Source: Epiperipatus broadwayi
Taxonomy: Eukaryota > Onychophora > Udeonychophora > Euonychophora > Peripatidae
Reading direction: 5' to 3'
DNA length: 64,000 nt
Assembly: GCA_028023455.1 (NCBI GenBank)
Contig: JAQFVV010000030.1
Coordinates: 638,501-702,500 of the forward strand
The position numbers were made by a program, and so were the translations under genes. The notes below the pieces were generated by a model, which saw only the letters and a list, made by a program, of their open reading frames with translations, did no database searches and had not been told where the DNA came from. Below, piece by piece: positions 14,560-26,084 of the stretch. Position 1 is the stretch's first letter, and each line of letters opens with the position of its first letter.

Positions 14560-15889
14560 TATCAATGAAGCCAAAGTCACCTGCTGTCTCAGAGACTTTT
14601 TTTTCATCTCATGGCCTATTACATAACTGTAATTTTTAAAAAAAGAGAGAAGACGAAGGAGGAAAAAAGGAAATATATATAGTCCACACATCAAGTCTCA
14701 ATTAATCTACTAATCAATTTTTTAAAGTTTTTTTTATGTTCATCAAAAGTTCCAGAAATAACTTTGAAATAGTAAAAAAAAGGCAAAAAAGTGAAGTTCC
14801 AGAGTTCAGCACTTCAGCCTGAAAAAGCAGTCTGTTATTTCAATTTGGACATTAGTAAAAACTGAAAATAGATCGTAACTTTAAAATTTTATTAACCATT
14901 TCTTTTTACTTATTAAAAATAATCATTTGAAACTCTTTCTATAGGTCAAACATTATTTTTTAAATACATACACATTAAAAGTTTTATATATTTTATGTTA
15001 ATAATTATCAATATACATGATAACATCGCAAATACATTTTGGAGTTGTTAGACTTAATGTTTCATTATTTTTGAATATTTTTTATTGTAATTTAATATGT
15101 CCTTTTATTATTGTCATTTGTTGAGTTAATTAACCATACTTGAGCAACCTGTCAATATATATTTTATAATGTGTTATTATTTATTTTGCATATTTCAATT
15201 TGTAATTATAAATTTTATTAAATGCACATTATTATATTAAGTAATATTTACTAAGGCTGTAACCTTAGGAATAAGCGTCTAAAAAATTCGAAGGTAGGGA
15301 CCTCTACAGGTCTTGCTTTGCTCATGATTTAAATAATTATATATTTATATATGAATTATTTATAAATGAATAATATGAAGGGAAACATTTTAACATTATA
15401 TATATATATGCTAACATGTCATGCGTGTGGGGGGGGGGGCAGCTTATACATACATAGTTCAATTAAGATAAGTCAAAATAGGATAGACTAAAATATTATT
15501 GCTTAATAGTTATTTTTAAGGGAGCAAATTAATAAGAGTATATAGTCACATATATGAAAGTGAACACAAATATTGCATTAATGACTTTTGGTGTTGCAAT
15601 TACAACATGTACAATAAAGCTGGGAGAAATATTGAATAAGCATTCAATGGAATATAATTTTTTTAATGTTTCATTTTAAACCAGCTTATATAATAGGTAA
15701 TAACATACACATATATTTAATGTTCTTATTTGCTTACACATACAACATTTTATATTTTGTTTTAATAATGTATTATTTAATTGATATAATAATTGCAGTC
15801 AATTGGATGATTAAAAATTTGTTTTATTAAAAGGAAAGAATCTCAATAAATATAATTATACAATATTTGACTTTCGTGTTATTATTATT
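14560..15889. other. AT-rich DNA with one G11 run
   Basis: Nothing coding is visible. A run of eleven G sits at about 15429-15439 next to a GTGTG stretch. Confidence 0.5.
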
Positions 15890-16232
15890 ATTGTTATTAT
15901 TATTATTATTAGTATTATTGTTATTTTTTAATTTTATCATTTAATTATAATCATTCATCATCAGTAATGAATGTTAAGTGTTGGATCACAGTTTAAATAT
16001 AAAGGTATTTCAGATAAATAACTATAAATTTATAAGAAGCTAAATCTTATGTTATGAGATTAGTTATGACCATCATCATCGCTGGTATATATTAGTGATT
16101 AAGTCACATTTTAAATATAATAATGTTTTGGGTAACTATAAATGTATAAAAAGCTAAATTAGTTGTTGTGAATTAATTGCAAAAGCTGTGGATGGAATCA
16201 TCATTGTCATCATCATCATCATCATTATATCA
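15890..16232. repeat. Trinucleotide repeats and a diverged ~115 bp duplication
   Basis: An (ATT)n-type tract at about 15885-15930 is followed by two diverged copies, near 15955 and 16073. Each has CATCAT, a GTTTAAATATAA-like or TTTTAAATATAA stretch, AACTATAAAT and AAGCTAAAT. A (CAT)n tract closes the segment near 16205-16230. Confidence 0.55.
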
Positions 16233-16439
16233 TTACTGATAAATAAATTAAATAAACAAATTTAATGGACATATATAAATAATGGTCCTCACTATGTTTG
16301 TTTGTGAGCCATTAGCAAAAGAATCTATGCATCTGTCAATCTATGTACTTAAACTGAGCTGGTAACACCTGTAAAAGTATTAAATAAAAATTTATGATAT
16401 TGGAATCTTGTGGTTGTATTGACACAGCTAAAATATAAG

Positions 16440-16570
16440 GATGTTGTTTTCCATTCATCCAAGTGCATGTGTTGTAAGGAATGTACCAAGTGGGTTTGAA
16501 CCTGGTACCCTATGAACAAAGATTATATAACTTTATCTAGGTTTAGACAGCCTAGTGTCACCCAGATAAA
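16440..16570 (-). mobile_element. Possible tRNA-derived SINE relic
   Basis: On the minus strand the string GTACCAGGTTCAAACCC contains a good RNA polymerase III B box (GGTTCAAACC, plus-strand 16493-16503). The same 17-base signature, with one C/T change, occurs at 21369-21379. No convincing A box, tail or target duplication could be defined, so this is only a suggestion. Confidence 0.3.
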
Positions 16571-17780
16571 ACACATGTACATAGGTAAACTGAATAAAAG
16601 AGTTTGATTTCTTTTTACAACTCCATGATAGTTAATATTATTTTTTTGGATATTTTTAAGTAGCTACAAATAGCACCAGTATTTGCGTGTTTTATATAAA
16701 CGGAAAAAAGCAAAGAGATTTACTTTGTTGAAAGAATATATTATTGAAGATAAGTGTAATTCACTCCATTGATTTCACTATCATGTTTATTTAGTTGCTA
16801 TAACTAATATTTACTTATATAGTTACAATGGCTATTATATTTTATTTATTACAATGACTTCCCAACATCCCCAATACTCTAGATCTTAGCAGAATTATGC
16901 CAGTGGTTATTTTTATTTGATTATTTTTATTTGTTTTGATATGAGATATTTTATTTTATCTCATGTTTGTAGTGACTATATCATAATATTTTGATAATTA
17001 CAAAATGGCTGCCCAATGTTGCACATGATGTATTTGTGGCCACCATGAGTACTTTGAGTCTTAAGAGACTGATGTTAATATTTTTATTAGTTATAAATAA
17101 ATAGTAACTAATCCACTATATGTAACAATCTTTATGTAAATTCATTTTAAATGATAGATATTCCTAAAAAAAACATTTTCATTGCTAGGTACTTCTCTAA
17201 CAATATTATCATGAAAGTGATAAAACATGTTAAATTGCTGATGTACATCTAATTTTTTCAGAGTGTGTGGCAAACTATTACTGACTAGGTTTAGTATAAG
17301 AGAGAGAAAATGGACTAGATTTAAAAATAATGAAAGTAAAAAAAATAATAAAATGTATTTACAATTATAATATTTATAATTATTCTAATCTATTTCTTTA
17401 GGCAGGGATGTATTCATATCAGAGAAACGTTCTTGAATAAACTTCAGAAAAGCTCTTATATGCTCAAATAAACTACTGACTTTATTTTTACATAATTATT
17501 AGTAGCAATTAACAAACCAATAGATAAGATTAAATGCCAATGTATCTGGTATAATAATTATTAAATATTCATCATGGAAAAGGAAATGAAAAATTGCTTG
17601 ATGTACATAACATTTAATATTTTGTACTATTTTATAAAAAAAATACACACTTAAAATGTGGCTGATCTAATCCACGTTCCTTGTGCACCTAACTTTAAAA
17701 TAAATGAAATAATGATTTATAACAAAATACATATTTTATAAAATCTACAAATTTATTATAAAGACATATATAAGTATTTT
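16571..17780. other. AT-rich DNA, nothing recognised
   Basis: No feature supported. Confidence 0.5.
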
Positions 17781-19330
17781 AGTGTGGTAGATCTCAAAGC
17801 AACAATCTACACATAATCCCATTTTGCACTATACAGACCATAATTTTGTTTCCTTTTGTATGTACTTGCCACTGGAATTTGTTTTTGAACAGGTGGTACC
17901 ACATGATTTTGAAGAATGCTGTATAGAAGTTAGCTGAAATGGAATAGTAATACTAATCTTTTCTTATGGAGTTTTTTGGAGTGGAATTGACATACAATTC
18001 CAAAGTTTTATTTACATTGATCATTTTAAAATAGAAGAGAAAATGAATGCCTGCATGATTTTTGTATAATATAAAAGTATTTCAAATGTCTAGATCAATG
18101 AAATATATAAATATTTGTTTGGTGATTTCGAATTGTGTTGTGTAATAAAATAGCTGATGATCACAATGACCAACACTACATATAAAAAGATTGTAATTGC
18201 AAATTACAATGGGTTTCTTGTCATTAGCTCCAGCTAATTTTATTGATATATTATTAATGGTGCTAATAAGCTGAAAGATCTCTTTTTATATCATTTAAGT
18301 CAGCTGTTTTCATACTGGAAAGCTTGGGTATCATCTATTTTATCCTACTGTTTTTCATTTCAGCTAGTATATCTTTTTCTAACATTAACAAAACTCAAAT
18401 CAAATGTTTTTTCTGGCACATATATATCAGCATAAGATGATAACATAATACTAATTATCTGCAGTGATACAATATTTTTGCCAAATATTGTATCTTTTGT
18501 CACATATAAAAAAGTTACACATATATTGACTTTATGTTTCACAAAAGCAAAACAACTTTAAAATGGGCTCTATTTTTATAATTGTATTGTTTTCAAAACA
18601 GATAATCCTTATAGAGTATGAAACTTTCACCTGCACTGAGAGTTTTCTCATGAATATACACTACTGACCTGTCCTCTCAAGTACCTTATAACTTCATAAA
18701 TCTTGTAAACTCTTGGTTGCAGATTAATTCTAAGTCAAAGTTTGTTTCTTCAGCCAACTGTGGAAACTTCATTAGCAAAATAAACCCAGTCTATTTCATT
18801 GTATTTGAAAATATTGTCACATAGAGCATTTTGACTTTTTTCCTGCACCATTCTGTGCATGGTGCTTTCAAAATTCCTTGCAATATCAGCAATAAAAAAA
18901 TCACATTTCATTCATGAAGATGGGCATCCATTGTTACATCTCGGCCATTATCTGATACTATCCTTATATATAACACATTCAGCATAAATATTTATTTATT
19001 ATACAATTCTTTCAAGGAATGCATCATCAATTAATAATTCAAAGAATTGTAGAGACTCACTATATGTCCTTACATTTAATTATGCCTGGTTTTGTCATGA
19101 AGAAAAATCATGGAGTTAATGTAGGAATATTTTTGAGATCCACTGAAATCCAATCATTCCCAGCCCTTCCCAGCATGGTCATAACCAAACTTTGTTTCCT
19201 GATCAAAATTAAATTCATTCTTATTTCTATTAAGAGTAATACAACTGTAACCATCACCCCTGTCTGGCAAATAATCAGAATCTGTCAGGATGATAGCTTG
19301 TTCTGGTTGTGAACTTGAATAAAGTGGTAA
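17781..19330 (-). pseudogene. Decayed piggyBac-family transposase
   Basis: Family: DDE transposase of piggyBac DNA transposons, which act in the nucleus with TTAA targets. Read on the minus strand, several blocks line up in the order expected for that family. Near 19000-19058, ESLQFFELLIDDAFLERIV matches the N-terminal block before the conserved NRYA region. Near 18945-18960 there is GRDVTMD, resembling the GRNVTTDN block. Near 18193-18216, KPIVICNYN is followed by YYTT and then FIDLDI...FILYK, matching the VDYN...YYTT...LLDIA...AYILYK block. At about 17781-17835, MGLCVDCCFEIYHT matches the C-terminal cysteine-rich motif ending in CFExYHT. Many stops and frame changes separate the blocks, and the spacing between the first two is too short, implying an internal deletion. 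Terminal inverted repeats were not located. The identification is by motif recognition; overall decay makes the borders uncertain. Confidence 0.7.
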
Positions 19331-19384
19331 TTTTAGTTGTCTAACATATAAAATATATGAAGAAACAAAAGTAAAAAAAAAACC

Positions 19385-19441
19385 AAAGGCCTTTAATTTT
19401 GAACTTTAATTTTTTGAACTTTAATTTTGAACTTTAATTTT
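19385..19441 (+). repeat. Short tandem repeat GAACTTTAATTTT
   Basis: Three to four copies of a ~13-20 bp unit built on GAACTTTAATTTT lie just before the hammerhead-like motif. Confidence 0.8.
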
Positions 19442-19447
19442 TTTGCT

Positions 19448-19510
19448 GTGTCTTCTGATGAAAACCAGTCTGCTGGTTGAAATATTAAAGCAGCTTTATA
19501 GACAAGTAAT
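19448..19510 (+). ncRNA. Hammerhead-ribozyme-like motif, probably a Penelope relic
   Basis: The catalytic core string CTGATGA is at 19455-19461. It is followed by a perfect 6 bp stem II, AACCAG (19463-19468) with CTGGTT (19473-19478), closed by a TCTG tetraloop, and immediately by GAAA (19479-19482). Downstream, TAAAG-CAG-CTTTA can form stem III, and TGTCT before the core can pair with AGACA after it as stem I. One extra A lies between the core and stem II, and the bases around the expected cleavage site do not fit perfectly, so activity is doubtful. Hammerheads are known in the terminal repeats of Penelope-like elements, and the downstream GTGTGTTTTTTATTA resembles the Penelope terminal repeats at 37-46 kb. 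Confidence 0.55.
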
Positions 19511-19557
19511 TGTGTGTTTTTTATTATGTTTTTTTTTATTTTTACTTTAATTAGTTC

Positions 19558-19558
<1 letters not shown>

Positions 19559-19653
<95 letters not shown>
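19559..19653. repeat. (TA)n microsatellite
   Basis: About 95 bp of uninterrupted TA. Confidence 0.98.
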
Positions 19654-19656
<3 letters not shown>

Positions 19657-20139
19657 GGACGAAGCTTTCAAGTGCTTCCATAGAAAAACTCACTAAGATA
19701 TTCAAAAGCTTTAATTAAAATTCAGTTTAAAAAATTCGCTTTCCATTATGTTTGAATGGAATATCAACAATCGAAAAGTTTTTATATATGTAGAAAATGA
19801 ACTTGATTAATTCATTCTTGCATCCTCATTGATTATCGTAAGTTCAAAAAACGCTAAGATTTAATTTACAGTTAAAATTTTTAAGAATGTTAAAAGAATT
19901 GGAAAGATACAAATATATTGATAATGTATTATCTATATTTAAACAAGTGAGAAGGAATTGCTTCAACATATTAAACATAAAAACGATTATTATGATAATG
20001 TAATAGATCATTTTTCTATGAAAGAATGGATGATTGAATTAAAATATAAAAATTAATAATTTCAAATTTTACTTATGATAATATACTTGATTAATAAAAT
20101 AGAATCATACCTCACATAATCCCATTTCTTTTTTAAACT
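19654..20139. other. AT-rich DNA, nothing recognised
   Basis: No feature supported. Confidence 0.5.
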
Positions 20140-20590
20140 TATAGTGCTTTGATAGTTGCTCAACAAGCTTTGTGATAAATGGTTAGCAAGAGAAATTATT
20201 TAAAATATCTTTATCAGAAATCACAATCAAAACCCAAACAAATGGTTTCATGCTTTGGCAATCCTCAGCAAAGCACTAGGGTAGTTTCAGACACTTGATC
20301 TAAAAATACCAATCCAAAGCCAGCATTTATCTAAGAGTTAAGCATTGAGTAGAAAATCTAACAATTTCAGACATGTAAATGTCTTCAAATCCAACTATCT
20401 AATTCAAATAGCTATATGGGACTGATATATCTTCAGCCAAATTAGTAATCTTAGCAATTTAACATGACTTAAGACAAAATTACAACACCATTTGTCTGGG
20501 GTTTGGGTGTGGATTCTGATAGAGATATTTTAAATGCTTTCTCTTGCTAAGTATTTATCACAAAGCTTGTTCAGCAACTAGCAAAGCTAT
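20140..20590 (+). mobile_element. ~450 bp terminal-inverted-repeat element (family shared with 58318-58733)
   Basis: Both ends carry inverted repeats of about 90 bp: the left reads AGTTGCTCAACAAGCTTTGT and the reverse complement of the right reads AGTTGCTGAACAAGCTTTGT. The match then continues through GATAAAT, GCAAGAGAAA, ATATCT and CCCAAACAAATGG. The interior segment from ATACCAATCC through CATTTATCTAAGAGTTAA and TTTCAGACATGTAAATGTCT matches, inverted, the interior of the 58.3 kb element. No ORF is present, so it is a non-autonomous DNA element. Target duplications were not convincing. Confidence 0.75.
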
Positions 20591-22819
20591 TTGTTTAATA
20601 TACTGTATTAATTCACTAATGAAATAGAAGAGATTTTCTTTGATATGATTATATTGCTTTACTTATACAAATTTGTTTTATATTAAATTCTAAACTATGC
20701 ATGAAAAATATATGAAAATTATTATGGTTAGTAAAATAAAAACATTATTAAATTATACAGTGTATTTTTATAATATAAATCCAGCCTATTTATACTGGGC
20801 TGAGATCAATTCATAATTTTAATAAACAAATTATATTCCACAAGTAAATTTATTAGCGTATTCAAACTTAGATATTTTTAATTACTAAAATAACTTCAAT
20901 CCTTTGTTTTATTCTTTTAACAGGATGTTTTCAGCTAAGTTTGATCAATTCTATCCCAACAATATTTACCAAGACTTCCAATTGGCTAAATCTTGTTTAC
21001 AAGACATTATAATTTTAAGAAAATATTATTGTCAAAACCAAAATTTGGATTTTTTTCTTATGTTATATTAAAACAGGTGCATATGGGTCTTTCTTGTTTA
21101 CAACTTATAAATATTATGAAATGATTCAACAACATAGCCCTATATATGTATGATGGTGATACGTGATTTACACATTATACATGCGATTTTAAAAGTATAA
21201 ATTATAAATTGACTTTTAAATTTAAATAAACGATAAATTAAAACATATATTACTTTGGAATAAATATCTGCTGCAATATACCTATACCAGTTATATTATA
21301 GACATTACACTCACGTGCAGCATTACATATTCGTTTGTGCCAGCACCTTTAGATGAGTACTTTTTAAGGGTTTAAACCTGGTACTGATAGAAGTGTAGGG
21401 GTAAATAGGTAAAATGTATATAATAATGAAAATATACCATTTCAGTATTAGCTATTACATAAAAATTGTTGTGCAAGTAAAATAAAAACATTATATAAAA
21501 AGATTATGTAGGGTGCTTCCGTTCCTACGGGTATTACAAAATGAAATCCTGATATATCAAAGACTTTATCTTATAAAATATATATTCCTAAAAGTATGAA
21601 TTATAAATATATGTCATGAATTGAAATATTATTTATAAATAATATTTATAAAAAAAAATATTTAAAAAAAAAGCATCATCTCACTGATGAGAAATAGTGA
21701 GTGACCTAGAAAAGATGAGACCTGCATTTTTTTTTTCAATAACTAAAATATTTGGAAAAAAAAAGTTATTTTCATTTATTCAAATATATTATTTTCATAA
21801 AATATATGCAGTAAAATATAATTTATCTATTGCAATGGGAATACGAAGATGGATGAAAATTATTCACTGCTTCTTTGATTAAATGTTAAATTTATTCACA
21901 TTTTTTTTTTGGGGGGGGGTATACAGTAGTCATGATGTGCGTTTTATTAAAAATATAATTTTATTGAAAATATGGGTATAATTATTGAAATATATGTGTC
22001 ATTGAAATATATTTTTTAACAGTTGTGAAAAATAAAAGCAAAATTTTGGCAGGGGTAAAAAAAAGATGAAATAAACCATGTGTTTTCAAAATCTGCAATT
22101 AAAAAAAAAAAAAATCTTACTTTTTTTGAGAGATTGTTTATAAAATACATATTATGTGTAAATTATAACTTAACAAATATATAAATGAAGTAATTATTAT
22201 AGTTGGATAGCTATTATTTTTTTTTTACCAATTCTGAGTTGAAAAAAGAGACCTTCGCCATAGAAAACACTAAGAAAAATGGAATGGTTTTACGGTTTAG
22301 CTTGAAAAATCATTGAATCCTCCCTCTTTGCAGTTGCTACCTATAGAAAATTAAGTAAGCTAAAAATATAAATAACATAGCAATATTCTAACACATTAAA
22401 TGGCGAAAATCTGAATAATTGCCAAACCCACAGGTAATTAACTTTTAGTCAGGTGCCACACAGATTTGCCACACAACATCGAAAATATCTTAAAAAAATA
22501 CATGGCACTTAGGTGTTCCAATGAGCCAAGTGTTGTTGTTTTTTTGTTTTTTTTTTCATGCAGGTTTTTAAATTGCTTTCCAGAGCTCTTGTTTGCATTA
22601 AAGTTACAGCTCTGCTTTAAAGCAAAAACATAAAAATCCTGTCTGATGACTGCTCTCCAACTTCTATTGGATGCTATCTACAATAGCATACAACAATTGA
22701 GGAACTTTTTCTTAATTAGTTTGAACTAATTACCCATTTTTTTAAATAGAAAAAATAGCATTTCATTACCTTTACAAAAATAAATTGAAGAAATATTTTT
22801 CATGTTTACTTTCTTCTAA
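20591..22819. other. AT-rich DNA; T10G9 tract; weak tRNA-like signature
   Basis: A T-run followed by nine G lies at 21901-21919. A B-box-like GGTTTAAACC on the minus strand lies at 21369-21379. The rest shows no supported feature; the 61-codon plus frame near 21.7 kb looks like chance. Confidence 0.5.
21300..21420 (-). mobile_element. Possible second copy of tRNA-like SINE relic
   Basis: The minus strand contains GTACCAGGTTTAAACCC, the same signature as at 16.5 kb with one transition. It is followed by a less AT-rich stretch containing AAAGGTGCTGGCAC. The flanks diverge, so common origin is only likely within the ~17-base core. Confidence 0.25.
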
Positions 22820-24290
22820 TTCATCGTCATCAGCTATTATCAATCTATTGCAGGATGAAGATCTCTCCAAGTTCAATCCATCTCCAATCTTTAGCTTCTC
22901 TTCGCCACATCACCCCTGCACATTTTCTTATTTCATTAATCAATCTCACATGTGGTCTCTTTCTGTGTCTTTACAATCTTTTGGAATCCAGTTTAAGATT
23001 TTAATTGTCCATCTATTCTCATCTCTTTTATCAATAATATCCAGTCCAACTGCACTTCAGTTTATTAATTATTTCAATGAGGTCAGTAAGACTTGTTTGT
23101 TCTTTTACCCATATATTGCATTTTTAATCTCTTCTTGTTACTCCCAACATACATCTATCCATACTTCTTTAAGTGGTCTGAAGTCTCTGTATTGCTCTTC
23201 TATTAAATGTCCATGTCTAAGATCCATAAGTAAGAACTGGTAAAACACATTTATTAAAATCTTTCTTTTCAAACACATAGACATATTTCCTTTTAGTATC
23301 AAGTTATTTCAACCAAAAGTTCTCCAACCAAGTTTAATTCTATGATTAATTTCATCCATTATATTTCCATCTGCATTAATAATCTGACCATGCTATTTCT
23401 GTTAACTTCTTCTAACTCATCAAAATTAATCTTTATTTTTATATTTTGAGAAAATCCCTTAAACATTACTTTAGTCTTTTTAACATTTATCTTCAGTTCT
23501 ACTTTTTTATATTCATCTGATAACTTCTGCAATATTTCCTGCAGCTCTAAAGCATTATTTGCAAAAACAATTACATCATCTGCAAAATCTGAATGACTTA
23601 AATAGTCTCCATTTATTTTCACTCCTTTAGTATAATGTTACAAATACAAAAATAATTATCACTTGGAGATTTTTGTTAATCATTTGTACCTTTTAGAAAT
23701 TTATGATTATAAATGGGACATTTAAATTTTCCATCTCATTTTTTCTATGTCCTGTACCTGGAGCTTTTCTTTTCTTCATAAATTTAATTGCTTGTCTCAC
23801 TTCTTCACTTAAAATTCTGGGCAATTCAGAAGATGTAATAGATATAGGAGGTACTTGTTTTTTATTGCTATATAATTCTTGATAGAAGTTTTATATCTAG
23901 TTCATGATGTTATCTCTCTTTTTAGTAATAATTCCATCTTTTTTTCTTATTGCAGATAAAAATTTCCTACCAATACCAAAATGTTGTTTTATACTCTTAA
24001 GATTTTTATTTTCTTCTACAGCTTTCTTTGCAAATTCACAGTTATACTTTCTTATATCATTTTCAACTCTTTTTCACTCAATTTTACAAAAGTCAAGATA
24101 TTCAATCCTTTTTTTTAATGCATAATTTTTGTATATCTTCATATTCCTTCTTTTCTTCATAAATTCTCTAGTCTCAGTATAAATTTTATTGGTCAATTGT
24201 TGTTTTTTTTACCAGTTATCTTTGTTGCAGTTTTTTTTATTTTTAAATTGATACCCTTTTAAAAAAAGTGTATAAAATATTTATCTCTTA
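22820..24290 (-). mobile_element. RTE-clade LINE, truncated copy 1 (RTE-1)
   Basis: This minus-strand copy is co-linear with the near full-length RTE at 40797-44080. It carries the same 3' end (plus-strand text ATTATCAATCTATTGCAGGA with a TCATCGTCATCA tail), the RT C-terminal region, part of the palm, and the endonuclease-RT linker. Relative to the full copy, about 0.6 kb of RT is replaced by about 120 bp of unrelated text at 23632-23755. The 5' end is missing beyond about 24290. All frames are broken. Confidence 0.85.
23359..23622 (-). pseudogene. RTE-1 reverse transcriptase fragment
   Basis: An 87-codon frame encodes part of the palm of an RTE reverse transcriptase: HSDFADDVIVFANNALELQE carries the FADD catalytic motif C, followed by [11 protein letters not shown] (motif D). 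The frame ends early and the region upstream is deleted, so it cannot be functional. It matches residues about 168-240 of the 427-residue RT at 40802-42085. Confidence 0.85.
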
Positions 24291-24338
24291 TTTTCATTCT
24301 GTTTTGATTTATCTATTAGTGATTTTCAACGTTGTACA

Positions 24339-24408
24339 TAGATGTGGATGTGATACAGAGGTAGTGCATCTGGCTGTTATATAGGATTTGATATTCGAAT
24401 CCAGCTAT
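24339..24408 (+). mobile_element. tRNA-like sequence, probable SINE head
   Basis: The segment reads like a decayed tRNA gene: TGATACAGAGGTAGTGCATC is an A-box-like D-arm, and TATTCGAATCC at 24392-24402 is a good B box (consensus GGTTCGAATCC), with the two 41 bp apart. It sits immediately beyond the 5' limit of RTE-1. It could be a tRNA pseudogene or a SINE; no poly-A tail or target duplication was identified. Confidence 0.45.
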
Positions 24409-25339
24409 ATAAAATTATCTTTAGCTAACCATCCAATAATGGTCAATTAATTGGTGTCAAGCTATTCTTGGAATTAAAATTAAAACAATGCTAAAAAAAA
24501 AAAATTGCTTAAATATTCGCCAATTAGTTGTAGTCGAGCCGACACAAACATTATTTTCCTTTATTTTTGCTTTATAAATGACTTCTCGAAAGGCCTTTAT
24601 CTCACACTAAACAAATTGCTTAATAGACTGCTTTATGTGCCATTTCTTTACGTAAAAGATTTATACATATATATTTCCCATGCAGTTTGAAATGATAATT
24701 TGTTTCTAACTTTTTTTTTTTAGTATTAAAGTACTGAGATAGCAATAATTAATATACTTTTTTATTTTTTTATTAAGTGGTATTTTTATGCTTGAAATGG
24801 TAAAATAAATGTCGAAATATTTTAAACATAAACAAGAACTATTTTCCCAGCTAATAATATTAGTAATCTAATTTTCGATCAATTTTTAACTCTTTGTAAA
24901 GTAATTTGTTTGACTACTGAAAATTAATCATTATATTTCATTTACTTGAGGATAGAATTGTCAATATTTCACTTTATTAATAAATGTTTGGTATAATTGT
25001 TAAATGATAAATAGTTTGTTCTACAATATATAAATTATTTATCGTTTTATTTGGAAAGCTGCATTTATTAAGAAGTTGTATTTAATTAAAGAATTTTCTA
25101 AGGAAAACGTTCTTATTTTGTTTAGTTATTGAAAATCTTGTTTACAGAGTTCGCATAATATTAAACAAAGTTTATCTTCTTTTCATTGCAACACTAACCC
25201 CGTCTTATTCTAATTATTGTAGATTAGAAGATAGTTGTAATTAGCGTTACTTTCATTTACTTGTTAATACTTTCAGTCTTATAATTTAAAAAAATAAAAT
25301 CTAGCTTATTTAAATTACATTCTTTATTTTCAACGTCTT
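24409..25339. other. AT-rich DNA, nothing recognised
   Basis: No feature supported. Confidence 0.5.
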
Positions 25340-25620
25340 TTTTTATACATTGCGGAAATATTTAGGCATTCTAAGATTATTTAATACGACTATTATTATC
25401 TTTTTTGCTTTTCTTGGTTGAAATCTTTTTAAAAAAAATAATTACCGAAGTAATTAACACTTTCATTACAAAGTAACAGTATAACACCTTTTTATACATT
25501 ACAGAAATGTGTAGGCATTTCAAGATAATCAAATATGACAATTATTATCTTTTTTTTAGTTGAAATCTTTTCTTTAAGTAATATATGTATCTTAACATTT
25601 TCATTACAAAGTAATTAATT
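25340..25620 (+). repeat. Tandem duplication, ~149 bp unit x2, diverged
   Basis: The landmarks TTTATACATT, TAGGCATT, ATTATTATCTTTTTT, GTTGAAATCTTTT and TTTCATTACAAAGTAA occur in the same order in two adjacent units, starting near 25342 and 25491. Confidence 0.8.
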
Positions 25621-26084
25621 ATAAAAAGATGAGAATGCATTAATGTGAATAAATCATGATCTTTTTTGTATGACATATTTACTACAAAATTTAGCTTAAA
25701 GTATTAGATTATAATAATTATGTTTAAAGGATAATTTACAGACACTTTTCAATTATGTTTGTTACGTCTAAATATTTTGAAACATTTTATTGCGATTCAG
25801 ATTTCTTACCATGTATAAATGCAAAACTATAATTGTCCTACATTTATTTAACTTTTCAGGATAGATAATGACTATTAACTTTCTTAGGCATATAATCATA
25901 ATTCTTATAGTAAATTTATTAAGATATTTCATGTAATGACAACCCAATAAAACTTTATGCATACTTTATGAATGGAAGAGTCAAGCTGATCAATCAAGGT
26001 GGTTAGAAAATATATAATGATTTCACGATTTTGTAAAAAGATAAGTGGATAAGTAATAATCAATACTTTTTTAAAAAACATAAA
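25621..26084. other. AT-rich DNA, nothing recognised
   Basis: No feature supported. Confidence 0.5.

Noticed and set aside
15885-16232. CRISPR-like array from CAT/ATT repeats
   Set aside because: These are simple trinucleotide repeats and a diverged duplication in a eukaryotic context, without regular spacers.
22785-23243. 152-codon plus-strand frame rich in Ser
   Set aside because: It lies antisense to RTE-1. The same antisense pattern appears over RTE-3 (40721-41218), so it is a shadow of the LINE coding strand.
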